From Erysipelotrichaceae bacterium (GTDB lineage Bacteria; Bacillota_I; Bacilli_A; RFN20; CAG-449), in contig SVBA01000002.1 of NCBI GenBank assembly GCA_015059095.1, positions 1 through 64,000 of the forward strand: a stretch of 64,000 nucleotides of DNA. The letters are read 5' to 3'. The position numbers and the translations under genes are program-made. Positions 1-7,539 of this stretch are shown one piece after another; positions within the stretch are counted from its first letter, which is position 1, and the number at the start of each line of letters is the position of its first letter. Under the pieces are notes generated by a model. That model had not been told where the DNA came from, searched no databases, and saw nothing but the letters and a program-made list of their open reading frames with translations.

Positions 1-9
1 GAAAGATGT

Positions 10-58
10 GGAATCTAGTGGGGTCATTTTTTTTCGAAAAGTTTAAAACCCCATCAGA
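10..58. repeat. Long imperfect inverted repeat at the window edge
   Basis: The arms GAATCT..TGGGGT and ACCCCA..AGATTC can pair over about 14 positions with one mismatch, around an AT-rich loop. No coding frame is apparent in positions 1-140. It may be the end of an RNA or of an element lying upstream of the window; its identity is unknown. Confidence 0.4.
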
Positions 59-140
59 TTCTACAGAACCGAAATTATTAAATTACAAGAAAAGTATAAT
101 AAACTATAAAAATAGCAAATTACTTTCACAAGCAAAACAG

Positions 141-172
141 GGTGAGTTTGCCTTCGGGCAGATTCACCTTTT
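141..172 (+). terminator. Hairpin with UUCG-type tetraloop and T tract
   Basis: GGTGA pairs with TCACC and TGCC pairs with GGCA around a TTCG loop, followed by TTTT. This looks like an intrinsic terminator for a transcript that begins upstream of the window. The opposite strand lacks an equally good T tract. Confidence 0.65.
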
Positions 173-274
173 CATTTAATCTATATTAATAGATTATTTA
201 ATAGAAAAATGATATAATAAGATATCTAATAAAGAATTATGCGATTTATAATTGATAGAAGGGAGTTTTATATT

Positions 275-760
275 ATGGATGATAAAGAATTATTAAAATT
301 AACTCCAGGTGAACTAGTTGATTTAGGAATATGTCCAACTTGTTTTAATAGAAAACATAATGGTGCTTTGTATGGAGATAATAGCGATAAGTTAATATAT
401 GAAGATAAAGATATAGAATGTTTCTTTGGAGGTAATCCTAGAGCTGATGGACATATGTGTATATCTAGTATTAATCATTATCATGATTTAAGTGAAGCTC
501 CAGATTATATAAATGAAAAGATTATTAGATTTACTAAACAATTTATGATAATTATTAAAGAAGTATATAAGTGTGAAAGAGTATATATGTGTACTATGTG
601 TGATGGACCTAATAATCATTATCATATACAGTTAATTCCTAGATATAGTTATGAAAAGCGAGGTAGCAAGAACTTTGTTAAAGAAAGACATATTTATATT
701 TATGATGAAATTAAGTTAAATAAAGTAAAAGAAATGATACATAGTTATGTGGGTGAATAG
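275..760 (+). CDS. HIT family (histidine triad) protein
   Basis: A 161-residue protein of the histidine triad superfamily, whose members act on nucleotides as hydrolases or transferases. The signature HYHIQLI lies at residues 115-121, with Gln where the third His of the classic triad would be, as in the transferase-like branch. The upstream GHMCISSINHYHDL segment is typical of the family. CPTC near the N-terminus and CTMC just before the triad may bind zinc. The start at 275 is chosen because AAGGGAG precedes it at good distance, while the in-frame ATG at 239 has no ribosome site. The next gene starts 1 nt after the stop. The exact substrate is unknown. Confidence 0.75.
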   Translation: MDDKELLKLTPGELVDLGICPTCFNRKHNGALYGDNSDKLIYEDKDIECFFGGNPRADGHMCISSINHYHDLSEAPDYINEKIIRFTKQFMIIIKEVYKCERVYMCTMCDGPNNHYHIQLIPRYSYEKRGSKNFVKERHIYIYDEIKLNKVKEMIHSYVGE

Positions 761-761
761 T

Positions 762-1745
762 ATGGAAAAGATAAAATTAATTGAACCTACAATTGAATAT
801 GAAAAAGATATTTGGGATTTTAGACAAGAAATATTAGATTCTGATGATAATGATAAATTTGCTGGATGTGGTACATTAGAAAGATGTACGTCAGCTAATG
901 AATGGATTGAAAATTGCAAATCAAGAAGCAATAAAGATACTTGTCCTTCAGATAAAGTTCCTTCAAACGTTTTTATTGCTGTTAGTATTAGTGATAATAG
1001 AATCGTTGGAATTATAGATTTAAGGCATCATATAGATCATCCTATTCTATCTGCTTGGGGTGGACATATTGGTTATTATGTACGTCCAACTGAAAGAAGA
1101 AAAGGTTATGGAAAAGAGATGCTAAGATTGAATTTGCTTAATGCTCAAAAACTAGGCATTAAGAAGGTTTTAATCACTTGCAATAAAGATAATCTTGCTA
1201 GTGAAAAAACTATAGTTGCAAATGGTGGAATCTTTGAATCATTAATTACTGTTAATGATGAAATAATGAAGAGATATTGGATTACTGTAGATAGAGAATT
1301 GTTAAGAAAAGAATTGCAATGCAAAATCTATCCGTTAAACTCTTTGAAAAATTACAAATACACTGTTATTTGTTCGTATTATAATGGTCAATGGGTTCTA
1401 AGTAAGCATAAAAAAAGAAGTACTTACGAAACACAAGGTGGGCGCATAGAAGAAGGAGAAACTCCATTAGAATGTGCAAAAAGAGAATTATATGAAGAAA
1501 GCGGTATAAAGGATGCAACTATCTATCCAGTATGTGATTATGTAGGATATAATCATATTAGTTCATCAAATGGACAAGTGTTTTTAGCTATAGTTCATTC
1601 TTTAGATAAATTACCTGATAGTGAAATGTCGGAAATTAAATTATTTGAAAAATTACCTGAAAATTTAACCTATCCAAATGTAAGTCCTTGTTTGTATGAA
1701 GAGGCTTACAAGTTATATTTATTAATCATAAAAAAGTTACAATAA
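762..1745 (+). CDS. GNAT acetyltransferase fused to Nudix hydrolase
   Basis: A 327-residue two-domain protein. The first half has the GNAT acetyl-CoA-binding signature (RRKGYGKEMLRL, then a segment typical of motif B). The second half carries a complete Nudix box starting at G226, with the GX5EX7REXXEEXGX spacing intact (REL..EESGI). The GNAT half should acetylate an amine. The Nudix half should hydrolyse a nucleoside diphosphate-linked compound using Mg2+. The substrate of neither half can be read from sequence. It probably shares a transcript with the HIT protein, from which it is separated by 1 nt. The start at 762 is preferred over an overlapping upstream ATG at 747. Confidence 0.8.
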   Translation: MEKIKLIEPTIEYEKDIWDFRQEILDSDDNDKFAGCGTLERCTSANEWIENCKSRSNKDTCPSDKVPSNVFIAVSISDNRIVGIIDLRHHIDHPILSAWGGHIGYYVRPTERRKGYGKEMLRLNLLNAQKLGIKKVLITCNKDNLASEKTIVANGGIFESLITVNDEIMKRYWITVDRELLRKELQCKIYPLNSLKNYKYTVICSYYNGQWVLSKHKKRSTYETQGGRIEEGETPLECAKRELYEESGIKDATIYPVCDYVGYNHISSSNGQVFLAIVHSLDKLPDSEMSEIKLFEKLPENLTYPNVSPCLYEEAYKLYLLIIKKLQ

Positions 1746-1758
1746 AGGAGGCGAGAAA

Positions 1759-2220
1759 ATGAAAAAGATAATAGTCTTATTTCTTTTTGTACTAAATTTA
1801 ATAACTTTAACTGGATGTGATCCAAGTTCTTATTATTATAGTTATGAAGATTTAAATAGTAATGTTATATCTATTGAATTAATTAATTATGTGAATAATG
1901 ATGCTGTTGAACTTTTTGAAAAAAGAGATAAGGTAAAGAATTTTGATTTTTCTAAGTTGAATGTTATAGAGGTTCTTGATAACGATAAAAATAGCGAATT
2001 TCTTTTAGAGTTTTCTAAAATAGAATTTATGTTAGTATGGAGACATTTGGATTCTCCTAAAGGAGAAAGTATTAAAATCAATTATAAAGACGGAAGTTTT
2101 GATGTTATATGTTACTATGTTCAGTTTTCTTGCCAATATGATAAATCAGGAAATGTTAAAAAATTCATTGGAAGTGGTGGAGGAAACCAACTAAAAGAAT
2201 TAGTAGAAGACTCATTTTAA
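1759..2220 (+). CDS. Small lipoprotein of unknown function
   Basis: A 153-residue protein with a lipoprotein signal: a basic MKK start, a hydrophobic core and the lipobox LTGC with Cys at residue 20. The mature part is Asp/Lys/Ser-rich with no recognised domain. AAAGGAGG lies just before the start, and the gene follows the GNAT-Nudix gene by 13 nt, so it is likely co-transcribed. It is followed by a large hairpin. Confidence 0.7.
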   Translation: MKKIIVLFLFVLNLITLTGCDPSSYYYSYEDLNSNVISIELINYVNNDAVELFEKRDKVKNFDFSKLNVIEVLDNDKNSEFLLEFSKIEFMLVWRHLDSPKGESIKINYKDGSFDVICYYVQFSCQYDKSGNVKKFIGSGGGNQLKELVEDSF

Positions 2221-2225
2221 AAAAA

Positions 2226-2241
2226 TGTAAACAGGATAAGA
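2226..2241 (+). repeat. 16-bp repeat, copy 1 (TGTAAACAGGATAAGA)
   Basis: The sequence TGTAAACAGGATAAGA occurs here and at 2993-3008, each time within a few bases after a stop codon. Each copy is followed further down by a GGATACCC motif (2290 and 3050 regions). The shared header suggests that the two cassettes have a common origin. Confidence 0.7.
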
Positions 2242-2284
2242 CGTGCAACACTTTGCAACACTTAGTCTTGCACGTCACCTGTTT
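2229..2284 (+). terminator. Large two-part hairpin after the lipoprotein gene
   Basis: AAACAGG pairs with CCTGTTT and GACGTGCAA pairs with TTGCACGTC around a 19-nt loop. The T tract is short (TTTT), so this may be a terminator or a structured repeat. Its 5' arm contains the 16-bp motif that recurs at 2993. Confidence 0.5.
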
Positions 2285-2344
2285 TAACTAGGATACCCAG
2301 ATTAATCTAATTGAAGTTAATTATTTGGAGTTGCAATAGGATAG

Positions 2345-2539
2345 CCCTGTCGAGGGAGTGATTTATTTGGTACAATTTCCGGGAATACCATTCAAGAAAT
2401 TACTGCAAATGTGGGATGGGGAACTATCGCCGGAGCTTACCATGTATGTGCAGGAATTGCAGCAATACCAATGCTAGGAGCTAGAGTACTTACGGGGGCT
2501 GCCGCCTGTGTAATATTATTAATTGATATTTTTAATTAA
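2345..2539 (+). pseudogene. Remnant of a small-residue-rich hydrophobic peptide gene
   Basis: This 64-codon open stretch has no usable start codon: an in-frame TAG lies directly upstream and the first Met is mid-frame. It reads as a Gly/Ala-rich, partly hydrophobic peptide (for example NVGWGTIAGAYHVCAGIAA, then a membrane-like end CVILLIDIFN). Base composition is clearly richer in G+C than its neighbours. It resembles the C-terminal part of a secreted or bacteriocin-like peptide, but the family is not recognised. The upstream part is missing, so it is called a decayed fragment. Confidence 0.4.
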
Positions 2540-2553
2540 TTTGGAGGAAAATT

Positions 2554-2991
2554 ATGAATAACAAAATAATTGATGGAATGAGAAAAGAGGGCAAGCCATT
2601 TAGGAACATTATGTTGCTTGGATATATTTTTGCAATATTAATGCCTTTGTCCATTTATTTAATGAATAATGATAAATATAGCGATAAAGATATTATTTTA
2701 TTCGCAATCGCAGGGGTTATGTTTGGAACAATCGGCTTATATGGATGGCTATATTCTATTAAATATAGGTTAGAGTTTGATAATGAAAAAGTTTATTTAA
2801 AGACTTTATTTAGAAAAATTGAACTTAATATATGTGATATTAAAAAATATACATGTAATAGATATAGAAAATCTGTGTTCTATCAATTCAATTTATTCAT
2901 AAATGATAGAAAAGTATTGATTAATACAAGATATAAAGATGAATTCGAAAAAGTATTAAAAGAATATAAAATCGAACAAATAATTAAATAA
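2554..2991 (+). CDS. Small two-helix membrane protein with C-terminal soluble domain
   Basis: A 145-residue protein with two predicted membrane helices (about residues 18-37 and 48-67). A soluble domain follows whose strand-rich pattern (RLEFDNEKVYLKTLF onward) resembles bacterial PH-like membrane proteins. GGAGG precedes the ATG. Its position between a toxin-like remnant and an unknown soluble protein would suit an immunity role, but that is only inference. Confidence 0.55.
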   Translation: MNNKIIDGMRKEGKPFRNIMLLGYIFAILMPLSIYLMNNDKYSDKDIILFAIAGVMFGTIGLYGWLYSIKYRLEFDNEKVYLKTLFRKIELNICDIKKYTCNRYRKSVFYQFNLFINDRKVLINTRYKDEFEKVLKEYKIEQIIK

Positions 2992-2992
2992 T

Positions 2993-3008
2993 TGTAAACA
3001 GGATAAGA
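2993..3008 (+). repeat. 16-bp repeat, copy 2
   Basis: A second exact copy of TGTAAACAGGATAAGA, starting just after the stop of the preceding gene. The first copy is at 2226. The sequences diverge after the shared motif. Confidence 0.7.
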
Positions 3009-3088
3009 GTTGTGCTCAAATTTTGGGTACAGATCTGATTTTGCAAATGGGATACCCGTTTCAAGTTTATAAGGATGAAGGAGGCAAT

Positions 3089-3685
3089 ATGTTATTTAAA
3101 AGTCAAAGAAAAGTTTATTTAGACATTTGTAAGCAATATATTGAATGTAATATATCACTTGATGAATTTTGGAATATTTATTCAAAAGACAAAAAAATGA
3201 TAAAAGATATAGAAAAAATCAAACAAAAAAATGAATATTACTATCCTATTGAGTATTATATTGCTTCATTAAAAGGGAATACCCCTGGATTTTTTGGTAT
3301 AGTAGATTTGCAAAGAACTGTTCATAATTATTTGGTATATCATAATATAGAACATAGAATTATCGTAAAGGAATTGCCATTATATGATAAATGGAACAAA
3401 ATTATACCGAATTATTTATCTGGAGATTATAGAGTTTATTTAATGCTTGAAAAATATGACTCAAATAAAAATAAACCTAATGTTCATTATAATAAATGGT
3501 TGTTGGAACAATTTAAATTTGAAAAATATAGACCTAGATGGATGCATTATTCGGAATGGCCTATTGAAAATGGGATACCATTAATTTTTCAATATCAAAC
3601 TGGATTTCCTAATAATTATGACTTTATAGAGTATCATTTTGTGAGAGAAGATGGTACAAAAGTGGTTATTGAACAATATGATTGA
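3089..3685 (+). CDS. Unknown soluble protein, possible immunity-type protein
   Basis: A 198-residue protein rich in aromatic and charged residues, with no signal peptide or membrane helix. No family is recognised. The start at 3089 follows GAAGGAGG at good spacing; the longer frame from 3023 covers the repeat leader and is rejected. Its acidic, aromatic character and its place after a toxin-like remnant recall immunity proteins of polymorphic toxin loci, which is inference only. It ends in TGA. Confidence 0.6.
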   Translation: MLFKSQRKVYLDICKQYIECNISLDEFWNIYSKDKKMIKDIEKIKQKNEYYYPIEYYIASLKGNTPGFFGIVDLQRTVHNYLVYHNIEHRIIVKELPLYDKWNKIIPNYLSGDYRVYLMLEKYDSNKNKPNVHYNKWLLEQFKFEKYRPRWMHYSEWPIENGIPLIFQYQTGFPNNYDFIEYHFVREDGTKVVIEQYD

Positions 3686-3784
3686 TTTTTTAAAAGTACA
3701 AAAGCCTTTTCATTTATTTGTTTTAAATAACTTTTCAAAATAATGGACGGGCAGAAATAAATATTTCTTTAGATGTGAAAACGG

Positions 3785-3811
3785 AGGTAAAATGATGGAT
3801 GTTACCTTTTT
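3785..3811 (+). terminator. Possible weak terminator
   Basis: AGGTAA pairs with TTACCT over an 11-nt loop and is followed by a T tract. It would end the upstream unknown gene. The stem is short, so confidence is modest. Nothing else is evident between 3686 and 3830. Confidence 0.4.
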
Positions 3812-3830
3812 CTTTTAAAATTTTCCGAAT

Positions 3831-3857
3831 AAAAAAGCTTCCTAAATTGGAAGCTTT
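3831..3857 (-). terminator. Intrinsic terminator of the minus-strand membrane protein gene
   Basis: AAAGCTTCC pairs with GGAAGCTTT. Read on the minus strand it is followed by a run of six T residues. It lies just after the stop of the gene at 3862-4854. Confidence 0.8.
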
Positions 3858-3861
3858 GATT

Positions 3862-4854
3862 CTATAAACCGTTTGCGCCTTTATTTGGATTAGCAGCTTT
3901 CATACCTAAGAATGTAGATCTTAAGCCTAAACATAATACGTAAGCAACTTGTACGAATGATGAAATTATAAATCCTAATAAACAAGAAATAACTGCAGGA
4001 GCTAATGAAGCAAATGCAATAATTTGTAATGCTTCTAAGTAGTTTAATTTGTCACCTGTTGCGGATTTTAATCTAGTTAAAATCATTGTTAATAATGCAA
4101 CAACTAATGTTACACCTAAGTTAATTGCAGTTAATACACCTGTGTAACCCCATAAATATTGAGTTTTACTAATTTTGTATAAATCATTTAAGAAAGTTTC
4201 CCAATGTTTTAAACAAGCATCGATATCTTGAGAAGCGTAGAATGAATTGATATCTGTTCCTTTTGCTGATTCATTTAATCCAACAAATGTATAGTGAGCT
4301 TTAGCAGCTTCTTTTACAGCACCATCTTCAATAACATTTTTAATTTCTGCAGTATCTAAGTAAGTTGTTAAGTATACTTTTGATTCTGTAATAATTAAGT
4401 AAGAGTATGGTTTTTCTTTAACTGCATCAGTAGATACTTTTTTACCTTCTGAATAATTTTTGATTAAGTTTGTAGCATTTTTTTCTTCACAGATTGTAAA
4501 GATTAATAATTCTTTATCTTGAGCAGTTACAACGTGTTGATAATATTCTTTATCTGAAGGGATTAATGATTTAACATCAATAACTCCGTTTTCATCAATT
4601 GTAATATCAATATTGTTTTCTTCTAAATGTTTACTGACTAAAACTAAACTTGTATCTAAAGATGCGTTTTGAGTAGAAGTAAGTACTGCTGCACCTTGAA
4701 CTTTAGCGATTTGTACAAAAGAAGGGATAACGGCGACTATTAAAGAAATTAATGCAACAATAACAGCAGCCCACCATGGGTGTTTTTTAGATTCGTAAAT
4801 AACTTCTTCGTTATTAACTAAACCTTTGAATAAAAATTTAAAAAATTTTTTCAT
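3862..4854 (-). CDS. Polytopic membrane protein with extracytoplasmic domain (DUF1189-like)
   Basis: A 330-residue protein with one N-terminal membrane helix (about 28-50) and a soluble segment of about 180 residues expected outside the membrane. A group of three or so helices follows (about 230-315). This layout and the C-terminal helices recall DUF1189 membrane proteins, but no diagnostic motif is seen. GGAAAAAATG-type leader spacing supports the start. It is a single-gene transcript ended by the hairpin at 3831-3857. Confidence 0.6.
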   Translation of the reverse strand: MKKFFKFLFKGLVNNEEVIYESKKHPWWAAVIVALISLIVAVIPSFVQIAKVQGAAVLTSTQNASLDTSLVLVSKHLEENNIDITIDENGVIDVKSLIPSDKEYYQHVVTAQDKELLIFTICEEKNATNLIKNYSEGKKVSTDAVKEKPYSYLIITESKVYLTTYLDTAEIKNVIEDGAVKEAAKAHYTFVGLNESAKGTDINSFYASQDIDACLKHWETFLNDLYKISKTQYLWGYTGVLTAINLGVTLVVALLTMILTRLKSATGDKLNYLEALQIIAFASLAPAVISCLLGFIISSFVQVAYVLCLGLRSTFLGMKAANPNKGANGL

Positions 4855-4943
4855 AACATTTTTTCCTTTCTAACAAATAATATAGTATTAATTGTTAATT
4901 TTCAATTAAAAATTAAGGGTTTATATCAAATAGAAACAATTAT

Positions 4944-5660
4944 CTATCTTTTTTGCTTTCTAAATTCATATAATGCGATTGCTAGTGATGAAGGAAGATT
5001 TAAAGAATCTATTTCATTAGAATGTTCAATGATTATACTATTTTCATCAAGCAAAGAGATATCTAATCCTGAAGATTCATTACCAAATACTAATGACGTT
5101 AATTTATTTTTATTAAATGTTGTCTCTTGTAAAGTATTTTTTGCTTGTAGCATAAATGTTCTTTTTTCGTGATTAGGGAAAATAGAACAATAATCTTCAT
5201 AAGTAGAGAAATATTGGATATTTAAAGAAAACATCGCTCCCATAGATGCTCTAACAACTTTAGGATCAAAAATATCTACTCCAGGTCTAATAATTGCAAT
5301 ATCTTTTATTCCAAATCCTAAGCTAGAACGGATAATAGTACCAAGATTTCCCATATTAGATGGATTTACTAAGACGATATGATCATTATTACTATTTAGA
5401 CGATCGTGATATTTACTAAATACACCAATAACAAAGCAGTTTTCTTTTTGAGAAAGCTTATTGATCATCTTATCGTTAAATTCTACTTCACATTTTTTTC
5501 TTAAAGAATTAATCATATCAATTACTTCTTGATTTTTAAAAGAAGAGTGAATATAAATTTTAAGCGCATGTTCAGGATGTTTTTTTAAAAGTTCAATAGT
5601 TGGGAATGCTCCTAAAGTGTATGAATAGAAGCTATCCTTTTTATAAGATTTAATTTCCAT
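4944..5660 (-). CDS. TrmH/SpoU family RNA 2'-O-methyltransferase
   Basis: A 238-residue SpoU-class enzyme that uses S-adenosylmethionine to methylate a ribose 2'-OH in rRNA or tRNA. The three SPOUT motifs are present: NPSNMGNLGTIIRSS, then LVFGNESSGL, then LNLPSSLAIALYE at the C-terminus, which forms the knot. The N-terminal substrate-binding part is divergent, so the target nucleotide cannot be assigned. It is a separate paralogue of the RlmB gene at 15.5 kb. Confidence 0.8.
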   Translation of the reverse strand: MEIKSYKKDSFYSYTLGAFPTIELLKKHPEHALKIYIHSSFKNQEVIDMINSLRKKCEVEFNDKMINKLSQKENCFVIGVFSKYHDRLNSNNDHIVLVNPSNMGNLGTIIRSSLGFGIKDIAIIRPGVDIFDPKVVRASMGAMFSLNIQYFSTYEDYCSIFPNHEKRTFMLQAKNTLQETTFNKNKLTSLVFGNESSGLDISLLDENSIIIEHSNEIDSLNLPSSLAIALYEFRKQKR

Positions 5661-5702
5661 TTTTTATCACCAAGATACATTATATAATTTTTCGTAAATA
5701 AA

Positions 5703-5729
5703 AACTATTATTTAGTGAAAATAATAGTT
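5703..5729 (-). terminator. Intrinsic terminator of the polymerase-yolD operon
   Basis: AACTATTATTT pairs with AAATAATAGTT around a 5-nt loop, with a T run following on the minus strand. The hairpin overlaps the stop codon of the yolD-like gene. Confidence 0.75.
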
Positions 5730-6051
5730 AATTACAAATTTCAATCTTTAATAGATTTGAAAAGAAGATTCTGGTTTTATTGATTGTTAGTACCTGATTT
5801 GGAACATCAATTTTATTAATTATTCCTTGGGTAATTAATATTTGTCCTTGTTTATAGTGAGTGATATTTACTTCATCGTGATTGTAAGAAGAAAGACTAG
5901 AATTTATTTCTTGTATTTGTTCTTCGCTTAATATAGGTTTATTAACCATTTCTTTTATTTTGTATGTTGAATTTATGTAATCATCATAATGTTCTAAAGC
6001 ATTAAATGGTTGCCATTTTTTCATACCTCTTTGTGTTTCTATTTTTTTCAT
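5728..6051 (-). CDS. YolD-like protein
   Basis: A 107-residue protein with the YolD-family opening RGMKKWQPFNALEHY. YolD proteins are found beside Y-family polymerases in Firmicutes and are thought to modulate them. Its ATG overlaps the TGA of the polymerase gene by four bases (ATGA), indicating translational coupling. The partner role is inferred from this pairing. Confidence 0.8.
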   Translation of the reverse strand: MKKIETQRGMKKWQPFNALEHYDDYINSTYKIKEMVNKPILSEEQIQEINSSLSSYNHDEVNITHYKQGQILITQGIINKIDVPNQVLTINKTRIFFSNLLKIEICN

Positions 6052-7295
6052 CGTGCATGTCCTCCAATTCTAGAGTGTCTTTCTAAAGCATTTGATGCTT
6101 CTTTAAGTTGATCACATCTAAATATAGCATTGTCTCCAAAGCGCTTTTTAATACTATCTAAAGTATTCATTAATCTTCTTTTTCTTTCTTGAAGATGAAT
6201 ATCTTCTAGTAGTAATGGTTGATAGTAGTTTGTTTTTAATAATTTTCCTAAAGAAAGAGAAAGTGCTCTTATAGGTAAATCTTCAACGTATTTATTAAAT
6301 AATGATAGAAGACTTGAATAGATTACATCTATATCATCAGAATATGTTATAAGCTGAGTTTGTCGCGAAAAACCACCACCAAATTCTTTTGAATATCTTA
6401 TTGATAATGATACTTTTTTTGTAAGAGATTTTTCTTGTCTTAATCTAATCATTAAATCGTCTAACATTTCTTTTATTAAAATAGGTAGTTCATTAATAGA
6501 GTAGTCTCTAAATAAAACTTGTCCTACAGTGATACTATGATTATCCACTATATATTTTTCTCTAATATTTGATGTATCTATTCCATTAGAGTGATCGTGT
6601 AATTCTCCTCCAAGGATTCCAAAAGTTTTAATCATTATTTCTTTTGGTGTATTTGAGATATCTTTAAGGCTATATATTCCCATTTTATTTAGTTTTTTTT
6701 CAGTTTGAGATCCTATGGACCAAATTTTTGATAATGGTCTAATATTTTGAAGTTTTGTTACTACATCATCTTTAGTCCAATATGCGATTTGATTTGTATT
6801 CTTTTTGGCTTCATTATCTAGTGCTACTTTGGCTAAAAATAGATTTTCTCCTATTCCAATTGTTACATCTAATCCTAGTTCTTGATGAATCCTAGTTTTT
6901 ATTTCTTCTGCAAGATCTATAGGAGTTTTGTTATATAGATGGAGATAAGGGGTAATATTTAAAAAAGATTCATCAACTGAATAGACGTGTAAATCATCTT
7001 TATATACATAATCTAAAAAGATTGATATCGCTTTAGAAGAGATTTCTAAATATCTAGACATTCTAGGTTTTGCAAAAATGATTTCTTCGTCTTTTGGTAA
7101 TTCAAATACTCGTAATCTAGAAGGAACACCAAAAGTTTTTAAATAAGGGGAGACTGCTAGAACAATTGTTCCTTGTCCTCTTTCTTTATCAGCGACTACT
7201 AATTTTGTGGAATGAGGATTTAAACCTCGATCGATACATTCACAAGAAGCGTAAAATGATTTAAAATCAATGCAAAAAATGACATTATTTTCCAT
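6048..7295 (-). CDS. Y-family DNA polymerase (UvrX/UmuC-like)
   Basis: A 415-residue translesion DNA polymerase. The N-terminal palm motif CIDFKSFYASCECIDRG contains the first catalytic Asp and steric-gate region, and YSVDESFLN holds the second acidic pair. The little-finger part follows. These enzymes copy damaged DNA with low fidelity. The start at 7295 follows a strong AAAGGAGGTG; the longer frame to 7331 is not needed. It forms an operon with the yolD-like gene. No Bacillus-type LexA box is seen in its promoter, so SOS control is unproven. Confidence 0.88.
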   Translation of the reverse strand: MENNVIFCIDFKSFYASCECIDRGLNPHSTKLVVADKERGQGTIVLAVSPYLKTFGVPSRLRVFELPKDEEIIFAKPRMSRYLEISSKAISIFLDYVYKDDLHVYSVDESFLNITPYLHLYNKTPIDLAEEIKTRIHQELGLDVTIGIGENLFLAKVALDNEAKKNTNQIAYWTKDDVVTKLQNIRPLSKIWSIGSQTEKKLNKMGIYSLKDISNTPKEIMIKTFGILGGELHDHSNGIDTSNIREKYIVDNHSITVGQVLFRDYSINELPILIKEMLDDLMIRLRQEKSLTKKVSLSIRYSKEFGGGFSRQTQLITYSDDIDVIYSSLLSLFNKYVEDLPIRALSLSLGKLLKTNYYQPLLLEDIHLQERKRRLMNTLDSIKKRFGDNAIFRCDQLKEASNALERHSRIGGHAR

Positions 7296-7335
7296 TTCTA
7301 CACCTCCTTTGAAATCGACGAAAAATTGCAATATT

Positions 7336-7359
7336 AAAAAACATATTAATATGTTTTTT
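7336..7359. promoter_or_regulatory. 24-bp perfect palindrome in the polymerase leader
   Basis: A perfect palindrome built from AAAAAACATATT and its complement lies in the 5' untranslated region of the Y-family polymerase, between promoter and ribosome site. It could be a repressor operator or a weak attenuator hairpin. Confidence 0.5.
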
Positions 7360-7394
7360 ACTTCATTACTTATTATGGCTCGTTTTGTGGTTTT

Positions 7395-7423
7395 ATTATA
7401 TAGGATAGATTAAAAGATTGCAA
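7395..7423 (-). promoter_or_regulatory. Promoter of the Y-family polymerase operon
   Basis: On the minus strand TTGCAA (7423-7418) and TATAAT (7400-7395) are separated by 17 nt, a near-ideal housekeeping sigma promoter. The leader would be about 90 nt long and include the palindrome at 7336-7359. Confidence 0.75.
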
Positions 7424-7484
7424 TAGGGTTTTGAAATGATAATAAAGAATATTTTTTCATGTTTTTTCATTAATTTCAAATCGG

Positions 7485-7513
7485 TTGAATAAATGTTTCA
7501 AAACATTTATAAT
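7485..7513 (+). promoter_or_regulatory. Promoter with embedded inverted-repeat operator
   Basis: TTGAAT and TATAAT are separated by 17 nt and lie about 27 nt before the next gene. A perfect 10-bp inverted repeat (ATAAATGTTT, 2-nt spacer, AAACATTTAT, 7489-7510) fills the spacer and overlaps both boxes, so a bound repressor would block polymerase. The regulator is unknown. Confidence 0.7.
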
Positions 7514-7539
7514 AATATGCAGAAAGTAGGTGTTTTCTT

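Noticed and set aside
2360-2479. GTG-started frame overlapping the peptide remnant
   Set aside because: It has a GAGGGA sequence before it, but its product shows no protein-like pattern and it overlaps the more convincing Gly/Ala-rich frame.
3023-3088. Upstream extension of the unknown soluble protein
   Set aside because: It begins just after the 16-bp repeat and lacks a ribosome site, whereas the ATG at 3089 has GAAGGAGG at proper spacing.
7296-7423. LexA (SOS) box for the Y-family polymerase
   Set aside because: No GAAC..GTTC type site is present near the promoter.
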